Positions 1 to 8,268 of a DNA stretch of 64,000 bases are shown piece by piece. This DNA comes from UBA5704 sp036264355. Lineage in GTDB: Bacteria; Acidobacteriota; Thermoanaerobaculia; Multivoradales; UBA5704. Each line of letters begins with the position of its first letter. The first letter of the stretch is position 1. The notes under the pieces were generated by a model. That model had not been told where the DNA came from. It ran no database searches and saw only the letters and a list, made by a program, of their open reading frames with translations. The position numbers and the translations under genes are program-made. The stretch covers positions 23,434 through 87,433 of the forward strand of contig DATARD010000198.1 in assembly GCA_036264355.1 (NCBI GenBank), in the 5' to 3' direction.

Positions 1-447
1 GAAGAACACCGCCGCCACCAGCAGGGCAGCCCCCATCGCAAGCTGGATCTTCCGCCGCGGCGCGTCCGCCGCGAAGCCGGCGCCGACCCAGGAGCCGAGG
101 ACCGCGGCGCCGATCATCAGCACCAGGGTCTTCATGTCGACGGTCACGATCGCAATGAAGATGAAGGCCTGCGCGATGGTCGCCAGGGTATGCCCGACGT
201 TGAGTGTCCCCGGGATGTCCTCGTCCGCGACCAGGCGCCGCAGCTTGAGGGCGGCGGTCGTCGGCGCGAAGGAACCGATGCCCAAGGTGTCGAAGAAGGA
301 GGTGACGAACCCCAGGACCAGCTCGAAGAGGCCGGGGGCGACCCGTTCCGCGCCGGCCCGGGCGCGGGCGCTCTGCACGGCGGCCACCAGCACGGCGAGG
401 TAGACGGCACCGACGACACCGAGGGCCACGAACAGAGCGAATTTCAT
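1..447 (-). CDS. TSUP (TauE/SafE) family membrane transporter, 3' end outside window
   Basis: The first 149 codons are visible from an ATG at 447; the gene runs off the left edge. The protein opens with a hydrophobic helix (residues 1-24). Residues 56-68 read GIGSFAPTTAALK, the hallmark of the TSUP/DUF81 family, whose members export or import small anions such as sulfite, sulfoacetate or other organosulfur compounds across the inner membrane. A second hydrophobic stretch (about 88-118) and a third near the cut agree with a multi-helix permease. It is divergent from the NRPS-like gene, with 143 bp between start codons that presumably hold both promoters; I see no clear sigma70 boxes there. The family call is firm, the substrate unknown. 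Confidence 0.85.
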   Translation of the reverse strand, partial: MKFALFVALGVVGAVYLAVLVAAVQSARARAGAERVAPGLFELVLGFVTSFFDTLGIGSFAPTTAALKLRRLVADEDIPGTLNVGHTLATIAQAFIFIAIVTVDMKTLVLMIGAAVLGSWVGAGFAADAPRRKIQLAMGAALLVAAVFF

Positions 448-590
448 GACCGGGTATGGTACATCGGATCGAGAACGGATCTGACACCCGATCGGTGGTT
501 CCGTTGTGTCCGCCCCGGGTTCTGGCGGATAATCAACCTCCCCGGCGTCCGTCGACCGCAACGCATCCGGAGCACGCCATCCACCCTGCA

Positions 591-3500
591 ATGAACCCTG
601 TCCGCGAGCCCGCGCCCCAGCTCCTGCACGAGATCTTCGAACGCACGGCCGAGCGCCTGCCGGACCGGATCGCGATCGAGATCCCCGCCCGCGGCTCGTC
701 TCCACGCCGCCGGCTGACCTACGCCGAGGCCGACGGCCTCGCCAACGCCCTGGCGGCGCGCCTCGCGCCGCTCCTGTCTGGTGAAGGGACCCGCGAGAGC
801 GTGGTGGCGATCGTCCTGCCGCGCCGCGACCATCTCGTCTACGTGGCGCAACTGGCGGTGCTGAAAGCCGGTGGCGCCTATACCTGCATCGACCCGGGGA
901 TGCCGCCGGAGCGCGTCCGCTTCATCCTGGAAGACTCGCAGGCCGCCGCGGTCATCGCCTGCCCGGAATCGGACAGCCTGCTCGCCGCGCTCGAGTTTCC
1001 GGTCGACCGCCTGATTCTTCTGGACGAGCTGGATGATCTGGACGATCTGGACGAGGAACCGGCCGCTGCCGCTCCCCTTCCCCGCCGGCCGTGGCTCGCG
1101 CCGTCGACGCTCGCCTACGTGATCTACACCTCGGGCACCACCGGCCAGCCGAAGGGGGTGATGATCGAGCACCACAGCATCGTCATCCTGGTGCTCTCCG
1201 ATCTCGAGACGTTCGGGCTCGCGCCCGGCGACCGCGTCGGCCAGAGCTCGTCGGTCGCCTACGACTCCTCGGTCGAGGAGATCTGGCTCGCCTTCGCCGC
1301 CGGCGCGACGCTGGTGCTGATGGACGACGACGTCGTGCGCCTCGGTCCGGACCTCGTGCCCTGGCTGCGTGCCGAGCGGATCAACGTCTTCTGCCCGCCG
1401 CCGACCCTCCTCCGTATGTGCGCCTGCGACGACCCGGAGCGCGAGCTGCCGGACCTGCGCCTGCTCTATGTCGGTGGCGAGGAGCTGACCCCCGACGTCG
1501 CGAACCGCTGGGCGCCGGGCCGCCGGCTGGAGAACGGCTACGGCCCGACCGAGTGCACGGTCACCGTGGTGCGCGGGCCGGTGCGGGCCGGCGAGCCGGT
1601 GACCATCGGCCGGCCGGTGCGCGGCGCCCGCGCCTGGGTGCTCGACGAGACGCTGGAGGAAGCGGCGCCCGGCGAGAGCGGCGAGCTGTGCATCGGCGGC
1701 GAAGGTGTCGCGCGCGGCTATCTGAACCGGCCGGATCTGACCCACGAGAAGTTCGTCGAGCATCCACGCTGGGGGCGCGTCTACCGCACCGGCGACCGGG
1801 TGCGCCTCCTGCCCTCGGGCGACTTTCTCTACCTCGGCCGCTCGGACGCGCAGGTGAAGATCCGCGGCCACCGCGTCGAGCTGTCGGCGATCGAGTCGGA
1901 GCTCTGCTCCTGCCCGGGAGTGCGCGCCGCGGCGTGCAAGGTGCAGGAGCTGGGAGCCGGCCATGCCCGGGAGCTGGTGGCTTTTCTGGTCGCCGAGCCC
2001 GGCGATCCCGATCCCAACGGGCGTCCGGATCCGGAGCGCCTGCGCTCGATGCTGCGGGCGCGGCTGCCGGAGCACATGGTGCCGGTGCGCTATGGCTTCG
2101 TCGAAGAGCTGCCGGTCAATCCGTCGAGCGGCAAGCTCAACCGCGCCGCGCTCCCCGACCTCCTTCCCGATCCGGAGCCGCACCGCGACCTCGTGCCGCC
2201 GCGCAGCCCGGCCGAGCAGCTCGTGGCGCGCGCTTTTTCGGATCACCTCCGGCGCGGCGCGCCGGTGTCGATCCACGACGACTTCTTCCTCGACCTCGGC
2301 GGCAACTCGCTGCTCGCCGCGGAGACGGTTTCCAGCCTGCGCAAGCAGGGGCTTACCGCCGCGCTCACCGTGCGCGACGTCTACGAGGCGCGCACCGTGG
2401 CGGGCGTGGCTTCGCGGGTCGTGCAGGCCACCGGACCGGCTCATCCCGGCGAACGCCACCATGAGACACCGCGCACGCGGCCGTCGGCGTTCGCCGCGCC
2501 GGCGCAGCTCGCGTTGATCTTCGTCAAGCTCCTGATCGGCTCGCTGGCCGCCTGGCTCGCCGCGTTCCGCCTGCTGCCGGCGGTCGCGCGCGGTGCCGGC
2601 ACCATCACCTTCCTGCTGCTGATCCCGGCCCTGGCGCTCGCCGCCATCGTGGTCTACGCACCGCTCGCGGTCCTCACGACGGTCGCGGCCAAGAAGCTGC
2701 TGATCGGCCGCTACCGCGCGGGCCGGCACCCCTATCTGGGGGGCTACCACCTGCGGAGCTGGATCGTGCAGCAGTTTGCGCGCGCCATCCCCTGGGAGGT
2801 GCTCGAAGGCACGGTGCTCAAGAACGCCGTCCTGCGCGCGCTCGGCGCGCGCATCGGCCAGGGCGTGCACATCCACCGCGGCGTCGATCTGCGCTCCGGC
2901 GGCTGGGATCTGCTCACCATCGGCGACGGCGCGACAATCGGCCGCGACGCTTCGCTGGGGCTGCTCGACTACGAGGACCAGGAGCTGATCCTCGGCCCGG
3001 TCACCATCGGCGCCGGCTGCACGCTCGACACGCGGGCGCGGATGGCGCCGCACAGCGCGATGGAGCCGGGCGCCGTCCTGGCGGCGCTGGCGATGCTGCC
3101 GTCCTACGCGGTGATTCCCGCCGGCGAGATGTGGCACGGCGTTCCCGCGGCGTTCCAGGCCGCAGCGCCGCCGGAGCCCCCTCTCCCAGCCGGCATCCGG
3201 AGTTGGCCCGCGGCGCTGCACGGCGCGGCGCTGATGCTGGCGCGTTCCCTGGTGGCGCAGATCTCCTTCCTGCCGATGGTGGTGCTCGCGGTGGTCTTCG
3301 AACGCCTGTGGAACGCCCGCTGGATCGAAGCGCTCTATGCGCCGTCGAGCTTCGAGGCCGCGCCGATCGCGATCGCCCTGGGGATCACCGTCGCCGGCTT
3401 CTCGCTCGCCCTGCCGGTCGAAGCGATCGTCGTCCGCCTCCTCGGCACCATCCGGCCGGGCACCTATCCTCTCTATGGCTGGACGTCGCTGGCGATCTTC

Positions 3501-4649
3501 GTCAAGGAGAGAATGGTCGAGGCGGCGGGCAACGGGCTCAGCGGCACGCTCCTCTGGCCGCGCTGGCTGCGCCTGGCCGGCATGCGGGTGGGAAGGAACT
3601 GCGAGATCAGCACGATCATGGAGGTGATCCCGGAATTGACCGCGGTCGGCGACGAGTGCTTCTTCGCCGACGGCATCTACCTCGGCCGGCCCTGGCTGCA
3701 CCGCGGCACGATCACCTGCGGCCAGACGACGTTCGCGAGCAACACGTTCCTCGGCAACCATGTCGTCGTCCCCACCGGCGCCGAGCTGCCGCCCGGCATC
3801 CTGGTGGGCGTCTCTACCGTCGCCGACGCCGGCCGCACCCGGCCGGGCAGCTCGTGGTTCGGCAATCCCGCCTTCGAGCTGCCGCGGCGCGAGATCGTCG
3901 CGAGCGACCGCCGGCTCACCTACGACCCCGAGTGGTACCGCTACGCGGCGCGGGTCTTCTGGGAGGGCCTGCGCCTGCTGGTCCCGGTCCTGCCGGCGCT
4001 GCTCGGCATCCTGTGGCTCAAGATGCTGCCGCACTGGGAGGCCACGGAGACCCCTGTCAAATTCTTTACACTGACGCTGCCGGCCTTCACCGCCGCCGCG
4101 GGAGCGATCCTCCTCGCGCTCGTCCTCGGTTCCAAGTGGCTGCTCCTCGGGCGGGTCCGTGCCGGCCAGCATCCTTTGTGGTCGTGCTGGTGCAGCCGCT
4201 GGGATTTCCTCTACGTCCTCTGGGCCGCCTATGTGCGCGGGAGCCTGACCAACTTCGACGGCACGCCGTTCATGGCCTGGTGGCTGCGCGCCCTGGGCTC
4301 CCGCATCGGCCGCCGCGTCGTGCTCGGCATCTCTTTCGCCCAGATCGTCGATCCCGACATGCTCGCGATCGGCGACGACGCCACCGTCTCCTGTCTCCTC
4401 CAGCTCCACAGCTTCGAAGACCGGGTGCTCAAGATCGCGCCCTCCCGGATCGGCGCCCGCTGCACCGTCGGCCACAACGCCGTGCTCCTCTACGGCGCCG
4501 ACATCGGCGACGGCGCGCGGGTCGAGGACGGCAGCGTGGTGATGAAGCACGAGACTCTGCTTCCCGATCAATATTACGTCGGCTGCCCCACCCGTCCCGC
4601 CGCCGCGCCGGACGAAGCACGGCCGGTCCGCGCGTCGGCCGCGGCGTAG
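591..4649 (+). CDS. Pls/PosA-type NRPS-like enzyme (adenylation, carrier, membrane-embedded hexapeptide-repeat domains)
   Basis: A 1352-residue protein. An adenylation domain fills about residues 10-525, with the core motif YTSGTTGQPKGV at about 179. A carrier domain follows, with the phosphopantetheine serine in GGNSLL at about 573. From about 650 the protein alternates hydrophobic segments with three left-handed beta-helix (hexapeptide) domains at roughly 757-810, 1000-1060 and 1237-1310. This order (A, T, membrane helices interleaved with three acyltransferase-like domains) is that of the Pls/PosA family. The founder, epsilon-poly-L-lysine synthetase, activates one amino acid and polymerises it without condensation domains. 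The product here is unknown. The ATG at 591 was chosen because it opens the A-domain N-terminus; the frame is open upstream to 456 without family resemblance. No tailoring genes are adjacent. Confidence 0.88.
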   Translation: MNPVREPAPQLLHEIFERTAERLPDRIAIEIPARGSSPRRRLTYAEADGLANALAARLAPLLSGEGTRESVVAIVLPRRDHLVYVAQLAVLKAGGAYTCIDPGMPPERVRFILEDSQAAAVIACPESDSLLAALEFPVDRLILLDELDDLDDLDEEPAAAAPLPRRPWLAPSTLAYVIYTSGTTGQPKGVMIEHHSIVILVLSDLETFGLAPGDRVGQSSSVAYDSSVEEIWLAFAAGATLVLMDDDVVRLGPDLVPWLRAERINVFCPPPTLLRMCACDDPERELPDLRLLYVGGEELTPDVANRWAPGRRLENGYGPTECTVTVVRGPVRAGEPVTIGRPVRGARAWVLDETLEEAAPGESGELCIGGEGVARGYLNRPDLTHEKFVEHPRWGRVYRTGDRVRLLPSGDFLYLGRSDAQVKIRGHRVELSAIESELCSCPGVRAAACKVQELGAGHARELVAFLVAEPGDPDPNGRPDPERLRSMLRARLPEHMVPVRYGFVEELPVNPSSGKLNRAALPDLLPDPEPHRDLVPPRSPAEQLVARAFSDHLRRGAPVSIHDDFFLDLGGNSLLAAETVSSLRKQGLTAALTVRDVYEARTVAGVASRVVQATGPAHPGERHHETPRTRPSAFAAPAQLALIFVKLLIGSLAAWLAAFRLLPAVARGAGTITFLLLIPALALAAIVVYAPLAVLTTVAAKKLLIGRYRAGRHPYLGGYHLRSWIVQQFARAIPWEVLEGTVLKNAVLRALGARIGQGVHIHRGVDLRSGGWDLLTIGDGATIGRDASLGLLDYEDQELILGPVTIGAGCTLDTRARMAPHSAMEPGAVLAALAMLPSYAVIPAGEMWHGVPAAFQAAAPPEPPLPAGIRSWPAALHGAALMLARSLVAQISFLPMVVLAVVFERLWNARWIEALYAPSSFEAAPIAIALGITVAGFSLALPVEAIVVRLLGTIRPGTYPLYGWTSLAIFVKERMVEAAGNGLSGTLLWPRWLRLAGMRVGRNCEISTIMEVIPELTAVGDECFFADGIYLGRPWLHRGTITCGQTTFASNTFLGNHVVVPTGAELPPGILVGVSTVADAGRTRPGSSWFGNPAFELPRREIVASDRRLTYDPEWYRYAARVFWEGLRLLVPVLPALLGILWLKMLPHWEATETPVKFFTLTLPAFTAAAGAILLALVLGSKWLLLGRVRAGQHPLWSCWCSRWDFLYVLWAAYVRGSLTNFDGTPFMAWWLRALGSRIGRRVVLGISFAQIVDPDMLAIGDDATVSCLLQLHSFEDRVLKIAPSRIGARCTVGHNAVLLYGADIGDGARVEDGSVVMKHETLLPDQYYVGCPTRPAAAPDEARPVRASAAA

Positions 4650-4713
4650 GGCCCTCCCCCCCGCCCTCCATAGGCGTGAATCCCAAAGTAGTGTCGAGAC
4701 ATCCAGCAAGAAC

Positions 4714-4965
4714 GCAGAGAAACCCGCTGCGTACGCCGAGAAACCAGAAAAATTCTCGGCACACTTCGCGAGTTGCACGACGCTCCAACGCAAAAAAGCA
4801 GAGAAACCATAGAGATACGCGGAGAAATAGCAGACGAAAGCAGAGAATATAGCGATGTAAGCAGAGAATCTCGGCCAGAAAGCAGAGAACTGCGCGGCGT
4901 GAGCCTTGGTTTGCAGCGCGGCAAGGGTGGATTGCGGCGCGGATGCGGAGAATTGCCGGATTGTC
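4714..4965. repeat. Degenerate 21-bp-period intergenic array A (core GCAGAGAA)
   Basis: This array fills most of the 431-bp gap between the NRPS-like gene and the Uma2 gene. The core GCAGAGAA or a one-base variant starts at 4714, 4735, 4798, 4819, 4840, 4861, 4882 and 4945. Every interval is 21 bp or 63 bp (3 x 21), so units at 4756, 4777, 4903 and 4924 have lost the core but kept the register. The 13 bp between cores hardly resemble each other. I see no indel in the run. The region is AT-richer than its flanks. Short open frames exist on both strands only because the period is a multiple of three; none has a ribosome-binding site or family resemblance. Confidence 0.8.
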
Positions 4966-5080
4966 TCGACATCCGCGGAGGTGTCTCCCGGAGCCGAGCG
5001 CAGAGGGAGAGGCGAGACGGAGCGGGCAGTGGAGGAATGACGCGGGGGCCTGAAGGTTTGGTGTCCTGTATAGTCTCCCC

Positions 5081-5665
5081 ATGGCCTCGGAACCGAAACA
5101 CCGGCTCACCGTCCAGGACTACCTGACGCTGGAGCGCCGCGAGGAAACGCGGAGCGAATACCTCGACGGCGAGATGTTCGCGATGGCCGGCGCCAGCCAT
5201 GAGCACAACGTCATCGTCACCAATCTCGTCGCGGCTCTGCGCCCCCAACTCCGAGCCCGTGGCTGCACCCTGTATGCCAACGACATGCGGGTGCGGACGC
5301 CGACCGACTTCCTGGCCTATCCCGACGTCATGGCCCTGTGCGGGGAGCGGCGGTTCGACGATCCCCGGCGTGACACGATCCTCAATCCGACGCTGATCAT
5401 CGAGGTTCTCTCGCCGTCCACCGAAGAATACGACCGCGGCACGAAGCTCCCTCATTTTCGCGAGATCGCCTCGCTCTCCGAGGCGCTGCTGATCGCGCAG
5501 GACAGGCCACACGTGGAGCACTACATCCGGCAGGCAAGAGACCGCTGGCTGTTGATCGAGATCAGCGATGCTCTTCACACCCTCGAGCTGCCGTCCATCG
5601 GCTGCAAGCTGTCCCTCTCGGATGTCTATGAGGACGTATTCGAGGACGCGCCGGGCCTGACCTAA
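5081..5665 (+). CDS. Uma2 family (DUF820) PD-(D/E)XK nuclease-fold protein
   Basis: 194 residues, a usual length for the family. Family marks are the N-terminal LTVQDYLTLE block, the YLDGEMFAMAGAS strand and turn, and a nuclease-fold active site made of D82 (YPDV), E108 (IIEVLSPST) and K122. These correspond to the D-ExK residues of the restriction-endonuclease-like fold. Members are abundant in cyanobacteria and other large genomes, often solitary, and their biological role is unsettled. It stands alone after repeat array A, with no obvious partner. The ATG at 5081 starts directly at the conserved N-terminus; no strong Shine-Dalgarno is visible. The fold call is strong, endonuclease activity is inferred. 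Confidence 0.88.
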   Translation: MASEPKHRLTVQDYLTLERREETRSEYLDGEMFAMAGASHEHNVIVTNLVAALRPQLRARGCTLYANDMRVRTPTDFLAYPDVMALCGERRFDDPRRDTILNPTLIIEVLSPSTEEYDRGTKLPHFREIASLSEALLIAQDRPHVEHYIRQARDRWLLIEISDALHTLELPSIGCKLSLSDVYEDVFEDAPGLT

Positions 5666-5743
5666 AGGCTCATTCACCGCCCACGTTTGCCTCCTCCGCC
5701 GTCCCTCTGCTAGGGTTCTGCTCTCTCAAAGGAGACAGAATCC

Positions 5744-5932
5744 ATGGCGAGACGAGGCGGTTTCAGGACGCAGGCTCCGAAGCAGGCTACGCTGGGAATC
5801 TCCGTCGTCCTCTGGCTGATCGGGCTTCTGAACGGGCTCCGGGTCATCGCTCTGCCCAACAACCTTGGATTCTGGGCGCTGGTCGTCGCAGGCGCTCTGC
5901 TCATCCTCGGTTGCCTGATCGACGGGCTGTAG
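5744..5932 (+). CDS. Small two-helix membrane protein
   Basis: 62 residues. An AAGGAG ribosome-binding site lies upstream of the ATG. After a basic N-terminus (MARRGGFR) there are two hydrophobic segments (about residues 16-30 and 41-57) separated by a short polar turn, so it should be a hairpin in the inner membrane with a positive cytoplasmic tail. I do not recognise a named family. It lies 78 bp after the Uma2 gene and just before repeat array B, and is convergent with the phosphotransferase gene. Confidence 0.65.
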   Translation: MARRGGFRTQAPKQATLGISVVLWLIGLLNGLRVIALPNNLGFWALVVAGALLILGCLIDGL

Positions 5933-5947
5933 GCCCGACCGGGAGCT

Positions 5948-6156
5948 CAATCCGCCCCAGGGCAAGTTCAATCTGCCCCAGGGCAAGTTCAATCCGCCCC
6001 AGGGAAAGTTCAATTCGCCCAGGGCAAGTTCAATCCGCCCCAGGGCAAGTTCAATCCGGACGAGGGCAAGTTCAATCCTGAACGAGGCGGATTGAATCCT
6101 GAGCGGGGCATCTTCGACCGGCAGAGGGCCCGCTTCGATCCTGAGAGGGGCGCGAG
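5948..6156. repeat. 21-bp tandem array B (core CAATCCGCCCCAGGGCAAG)
   Basis: Ten units start at 5948, 5969, 5990, 6011, 6031, 6052, 6073, 6094, 6115 and 6136. Nine spacings are 20 or 21 bp; the single 20-bp step (6011 to 6031) is a one-base loss in a C run. The first seven units are nearly identical; the last three diverge progressively (GAATCCT, CGACCG, CGATCCT) while keeping the spacing. The array fills the 242-bp gap between two convergent genes, so it is not upstream of either. The one-base deletion breaks any long reading frame through it, which argues against a coding repeat. Confidence 0.9.
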
Positions 6157-6174
6157 TCGCAGGCGGCGTGACGC

Positions 6175-7092
6175 TCAGGTCAGGACGTTGCGCAACGCCG
6201 TCCGCCCCTCGCGGACGAGGTCGGCATCGCCCACGTCGGCGCCATAGACCAGGATCGCCACCGCCGAGAAGAGGGCCCGGAAGCGGGCCTTCTTCCAGAT
6301 GGGCTCGGCGATGGGTCCATACTCCGCGCGGAAGGCATCCCGTGCCGCCGCGGGCAGGAAGCCGCAGGCGAGAGACAGGTCGATCGCCGGATCGCCCAGG
6401 TGGACGTCCCCCCAGTCGATGACGCCGCACGGCGCGCCCGCGTCGTCCACCAGCACATGCCGCGCGTAGAGATCCCCATGCACCAGAACCGGCCCGTCGG
6501 AAGGCAACCCCGCCGGCATCGACTCGGCGATCTCCCGCCACCGGCTGACGTCACCCAGCAGGCCCTGCGCCGCCAAGCCGTCCAGGCGCTCCAGAACCGC
6601 TCCGCGCCGCGCCTCCACGTCCATGCGAGCCATCGTGTCCGGCCCCACACCTGCCCCGGACGCCACCGCGGAAGGAATCGCGTGCAGCGCGCGCAGAAAA
6701 CGGCCGAGAGGCGCCGCGGCCCGCACCCGTTGATCGTCCGAAAGATCCGCCCGGCACGCCGTCTGTCCGGAGAGCCGCCGGTATCCTGCGAACGGCCAGG
6801 GAAACCGCTCCTCGGGCTCGCCGGAAAAAACCGGCAGGGGGATGGGGAGAGGCAACCGCGGAGCGATCACCGGGAGCACCGCCACTTCCGTCCGGATCAG
6901 CTCGACCGCGATCGTGCGGCGAGGAAACCGGAAGATCCATTCTCCATTGACCAGGTAGGCAACGTTGTCCCACCCCTCGCTCGGCGCCTCGACGCCCACC
7001 GGCGCCAACTCCGGGAACTGATCTTCAATCAGATCCCGCGCCAGCTCGGGGGCTACGCTGCGCTCAGCGGTCCAGGGCGGGGGCGCGGTCAT
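6175..7092 (-). CDS. Aminoglycoside phosphotransferase (APH/choline kinase-like) family protein
   Basis: 305 residues with the kinase-like APH fold. An N-lobe runs through about residue 100, the catalytic-loop motif HGDLYARHVLVD begins at H205 (D207 is the predicted base), and the metal-binding IDWGDVHLGDPAID starts near 225. Members phosphorylate antibiotics, choline, sugars or other small hydroxylated compounds; the substrate cannot be read from this sequence. The start at 7092 overlaps the 3' end of the nucleotidyltransferase gene by 29 bp, so translation is probably coupled. It is the last gene of a minus-strand cluster and ends just before repeat array B. Resistance should not be assumed. 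Confidence 0.85.
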   Translation of the reverse strand: MTAPPPWTAERSVAPELARDLIEDQFPELAPVGVEAPSEGWDNVAYLVNGEWIFRFPRRTIAVELIRTEVAVLPVIAPRLPLPIPLPVFSGEPEERFPWPFAGYRRLSGQTACRADLSDDQRVRAAAPLGRFLRALHAIPSAVASGAGVGPDTMARMDVEARRGAVLERLDGLAAQGLLGDVSRWREIAESMPAGLPSDGPVLVHGDLYARHVLVDDAGAPCGVIDWGDVHLGDPAIDLSLACGFLPAAARDAFRAEYGPIAEPIWKKARFRALFSAVAILVYGADVGDADLVREGRTALRNVLT

Positions 7093-7546
7093 TTCCGCCG
7101 TCGGCTTCGTCGAGAGCCACCCGGTCCTTGAGGCGCCTGATCATCGCGGCGTTGATCCTGCGGGCGATCGGAGCCCAGTCATACCAGTCGATCATCGCTT
7201 TCGCCTTGAAACGGGACCAGAGACCGGCCTCTCGCTCGAAAAGGAGAACACCGTCGCGGGTCATCTCGAAGCGCAAGAGAGGAGGGGCCTCATCGAGGAG
7301 GATCACATGGACCGGACGGCGAGCGGCTCGCCCCAACTGGGCCTCGACCTCGAAACGAAGCGCCGGACTGTAGGGATCGAGCAAGATTCCGAGGTCGACG
7401 TCGCTGCCGGGCCGGTCCGTGCCGCGAGCCGTCGAGCCGAACAGGATCGCCATTTGAAGCTCCGGCCGATTGCGCATCTGTCCGCGGAGCTTTTCCACCA
7501 AGTCCATGGCCTTCATCCTATCTGAAGGTGGCACGACCGCGGTCAT
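7064..7546 (-). CDS. Nucleotidyltransferase-domain protein (MNT-like)
   Basis: 160 residues. The pol-beta nucleotidyltransferase signature is clear: GSTARG at 37-42 followed by SDVDLGI, with D49 and D51 as metal ligands. A third acidic strand (VHVILLDEAPP) follows, and the C-terminal 50 residues are basic and helical. It resembles the minimal nucleotidyltransferases that pair with HEPN proteins, but no HEPN partner lies next to it, so a toxin-antitoxin role is not supported. The ATG at 7546 shares ATGA with the stop of the upstream membrane-protein gene, and its own 3' end overlaps the phosphotransferase start. An internal ATG at 7516 is an alternative start. Confidence 0.75.
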   Translation of the reverse strand: MTAVVPPSDRMKAMDLVEKLRGQMRNRPELQMAILFGSTARGTDRPGSDVDLGILLDPYSPALRFEVEAQLGRAARRPVHVILLDEAPPLLRFEMTRDGVLLFEREAGLWSRFKAKAMIDWYDWAPIARRINAAMIRRLKDRVALDEADGGNDRAPALDR

Positions 7547-8253
7547 GGCTCCGCCTTGCGCCGCTCTTGGACCAGCCTCCCCACCTCCCAGGGCACCAAC
7601 AAGATCAACATCGCCACCGAGACCAGCAGGATGATGGGGACCAGTCTCAGCGGCCAGGGGCCGAGGACGTCGATGAGGCTCGGCTGATCGGGCCGCGCCC
7701 TGCCGACGTAGCCGTAGTTCCACCCGAAGGCGAGATCGAGGGCGAGCGCCAGGGTCAGGTACATCCAGGCGCCGAGGTAGGCGTAGCGGAAGTCTTTCCA
7801 GGTGGGCCGGAAGCGGCGGGCCGCGAGGTCGTACAGCGCGGTGCCGATGATCGTGCCGTGAAAGATCCAGAAGATCCAGAACCCGGGCTTCCCCGGGCCG
7901 TCCTTGAGATCCGGCGTGAAGATACCCTGGGAGCTCAAGGCCAGGCCCCAGAAGTAGAGGACGGCGCGCAGCGGGCGCCACGCCGTGAGCAGCACCAGCG
8001 GCACGGCCAGCGAAGTCAGATTGCAGAGCTGAAACGGAAAGGAGTACCGGGGGTCGAAATGCCCGGGCAGCAGACGCCACACCGTCGCGCCGACCCAGAG
8101 AGCCAGGACGAAGCCCGCGAACGCGATCTCCCCACGCGCCGGCGGAGCGTCGTGCGCACGCCGCCGCCGGAGCGCGACGGCCACCAGGGTGACCATCAGA
8201 AGCGCCGCGACCGTCGCGGCATGCATCCCGGAGAAGGGGCGGAAGGTGTCCAC
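7543..8253 (-). CDS. TIGR02206 family (YwaF/TMEM164-like) membrane protein
   Basis: 236 residues, mostly hydrophobic, with about seven predicted transmembrane helices. Diagnostic stretches are FQLCNLTSLAVPLVLL, the WIFHGTIIGTALYDL helix, the following WKDFRYAYL loop, and NYGYVGRARPDQPSLIDVLG. These match the TIGR02206 family, which shares its fold with eukaryotic TMEM164, a lipid acyltransferase; the bacterial function is unproven. The start is GTG at 8253 with GAGG about six bases upstream. It follows the phosphoesterase gene by 15 bp and overlaps the nucleotidyltransferase start by 4 bp, so it belongs to the same transcription unit. Confidence 0.85.
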   Translation of the reverse strand: MDTFRPFSGMHAATVAALLMVTLVAVALRRRRAHDAPPARGEIAFAGFVLALWVGATVWRLLPGHFDPRYSFPFQLCNLTSLAVPLVLLTAWRPLRAVLYFWGLALSSQGIFTPDLKDGPGKPGFWIFWIFHGTIIGTALYDLAARRFRPTWKDFRYAYLGAWMYLTLALALDLAFGWNYGYVGRARPDQPSLIDVLGPWPLRLVPIILLVSVAMLILLVPWEVGRLVQERRKAEP

Positions 8254-8268
8254 CGCGTCCTCGGTCTC

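Noticed and set aside
444..4793. 1449-residue open frame on the minus strand opposite the NRPS-like gene
   Set aside because: It is antisense to a well-conserved enzyme and has the low-complexity R/A/E/D/G composition of shadow frames in GC-rich DNA.
4773..5126. 117-residue frame through array A with SRE-containing heptads
   Set aside because: The heptads follow directly from the 21-bp period; no ribosome-binding site, no homology, and it runs into the Uma2 gene.
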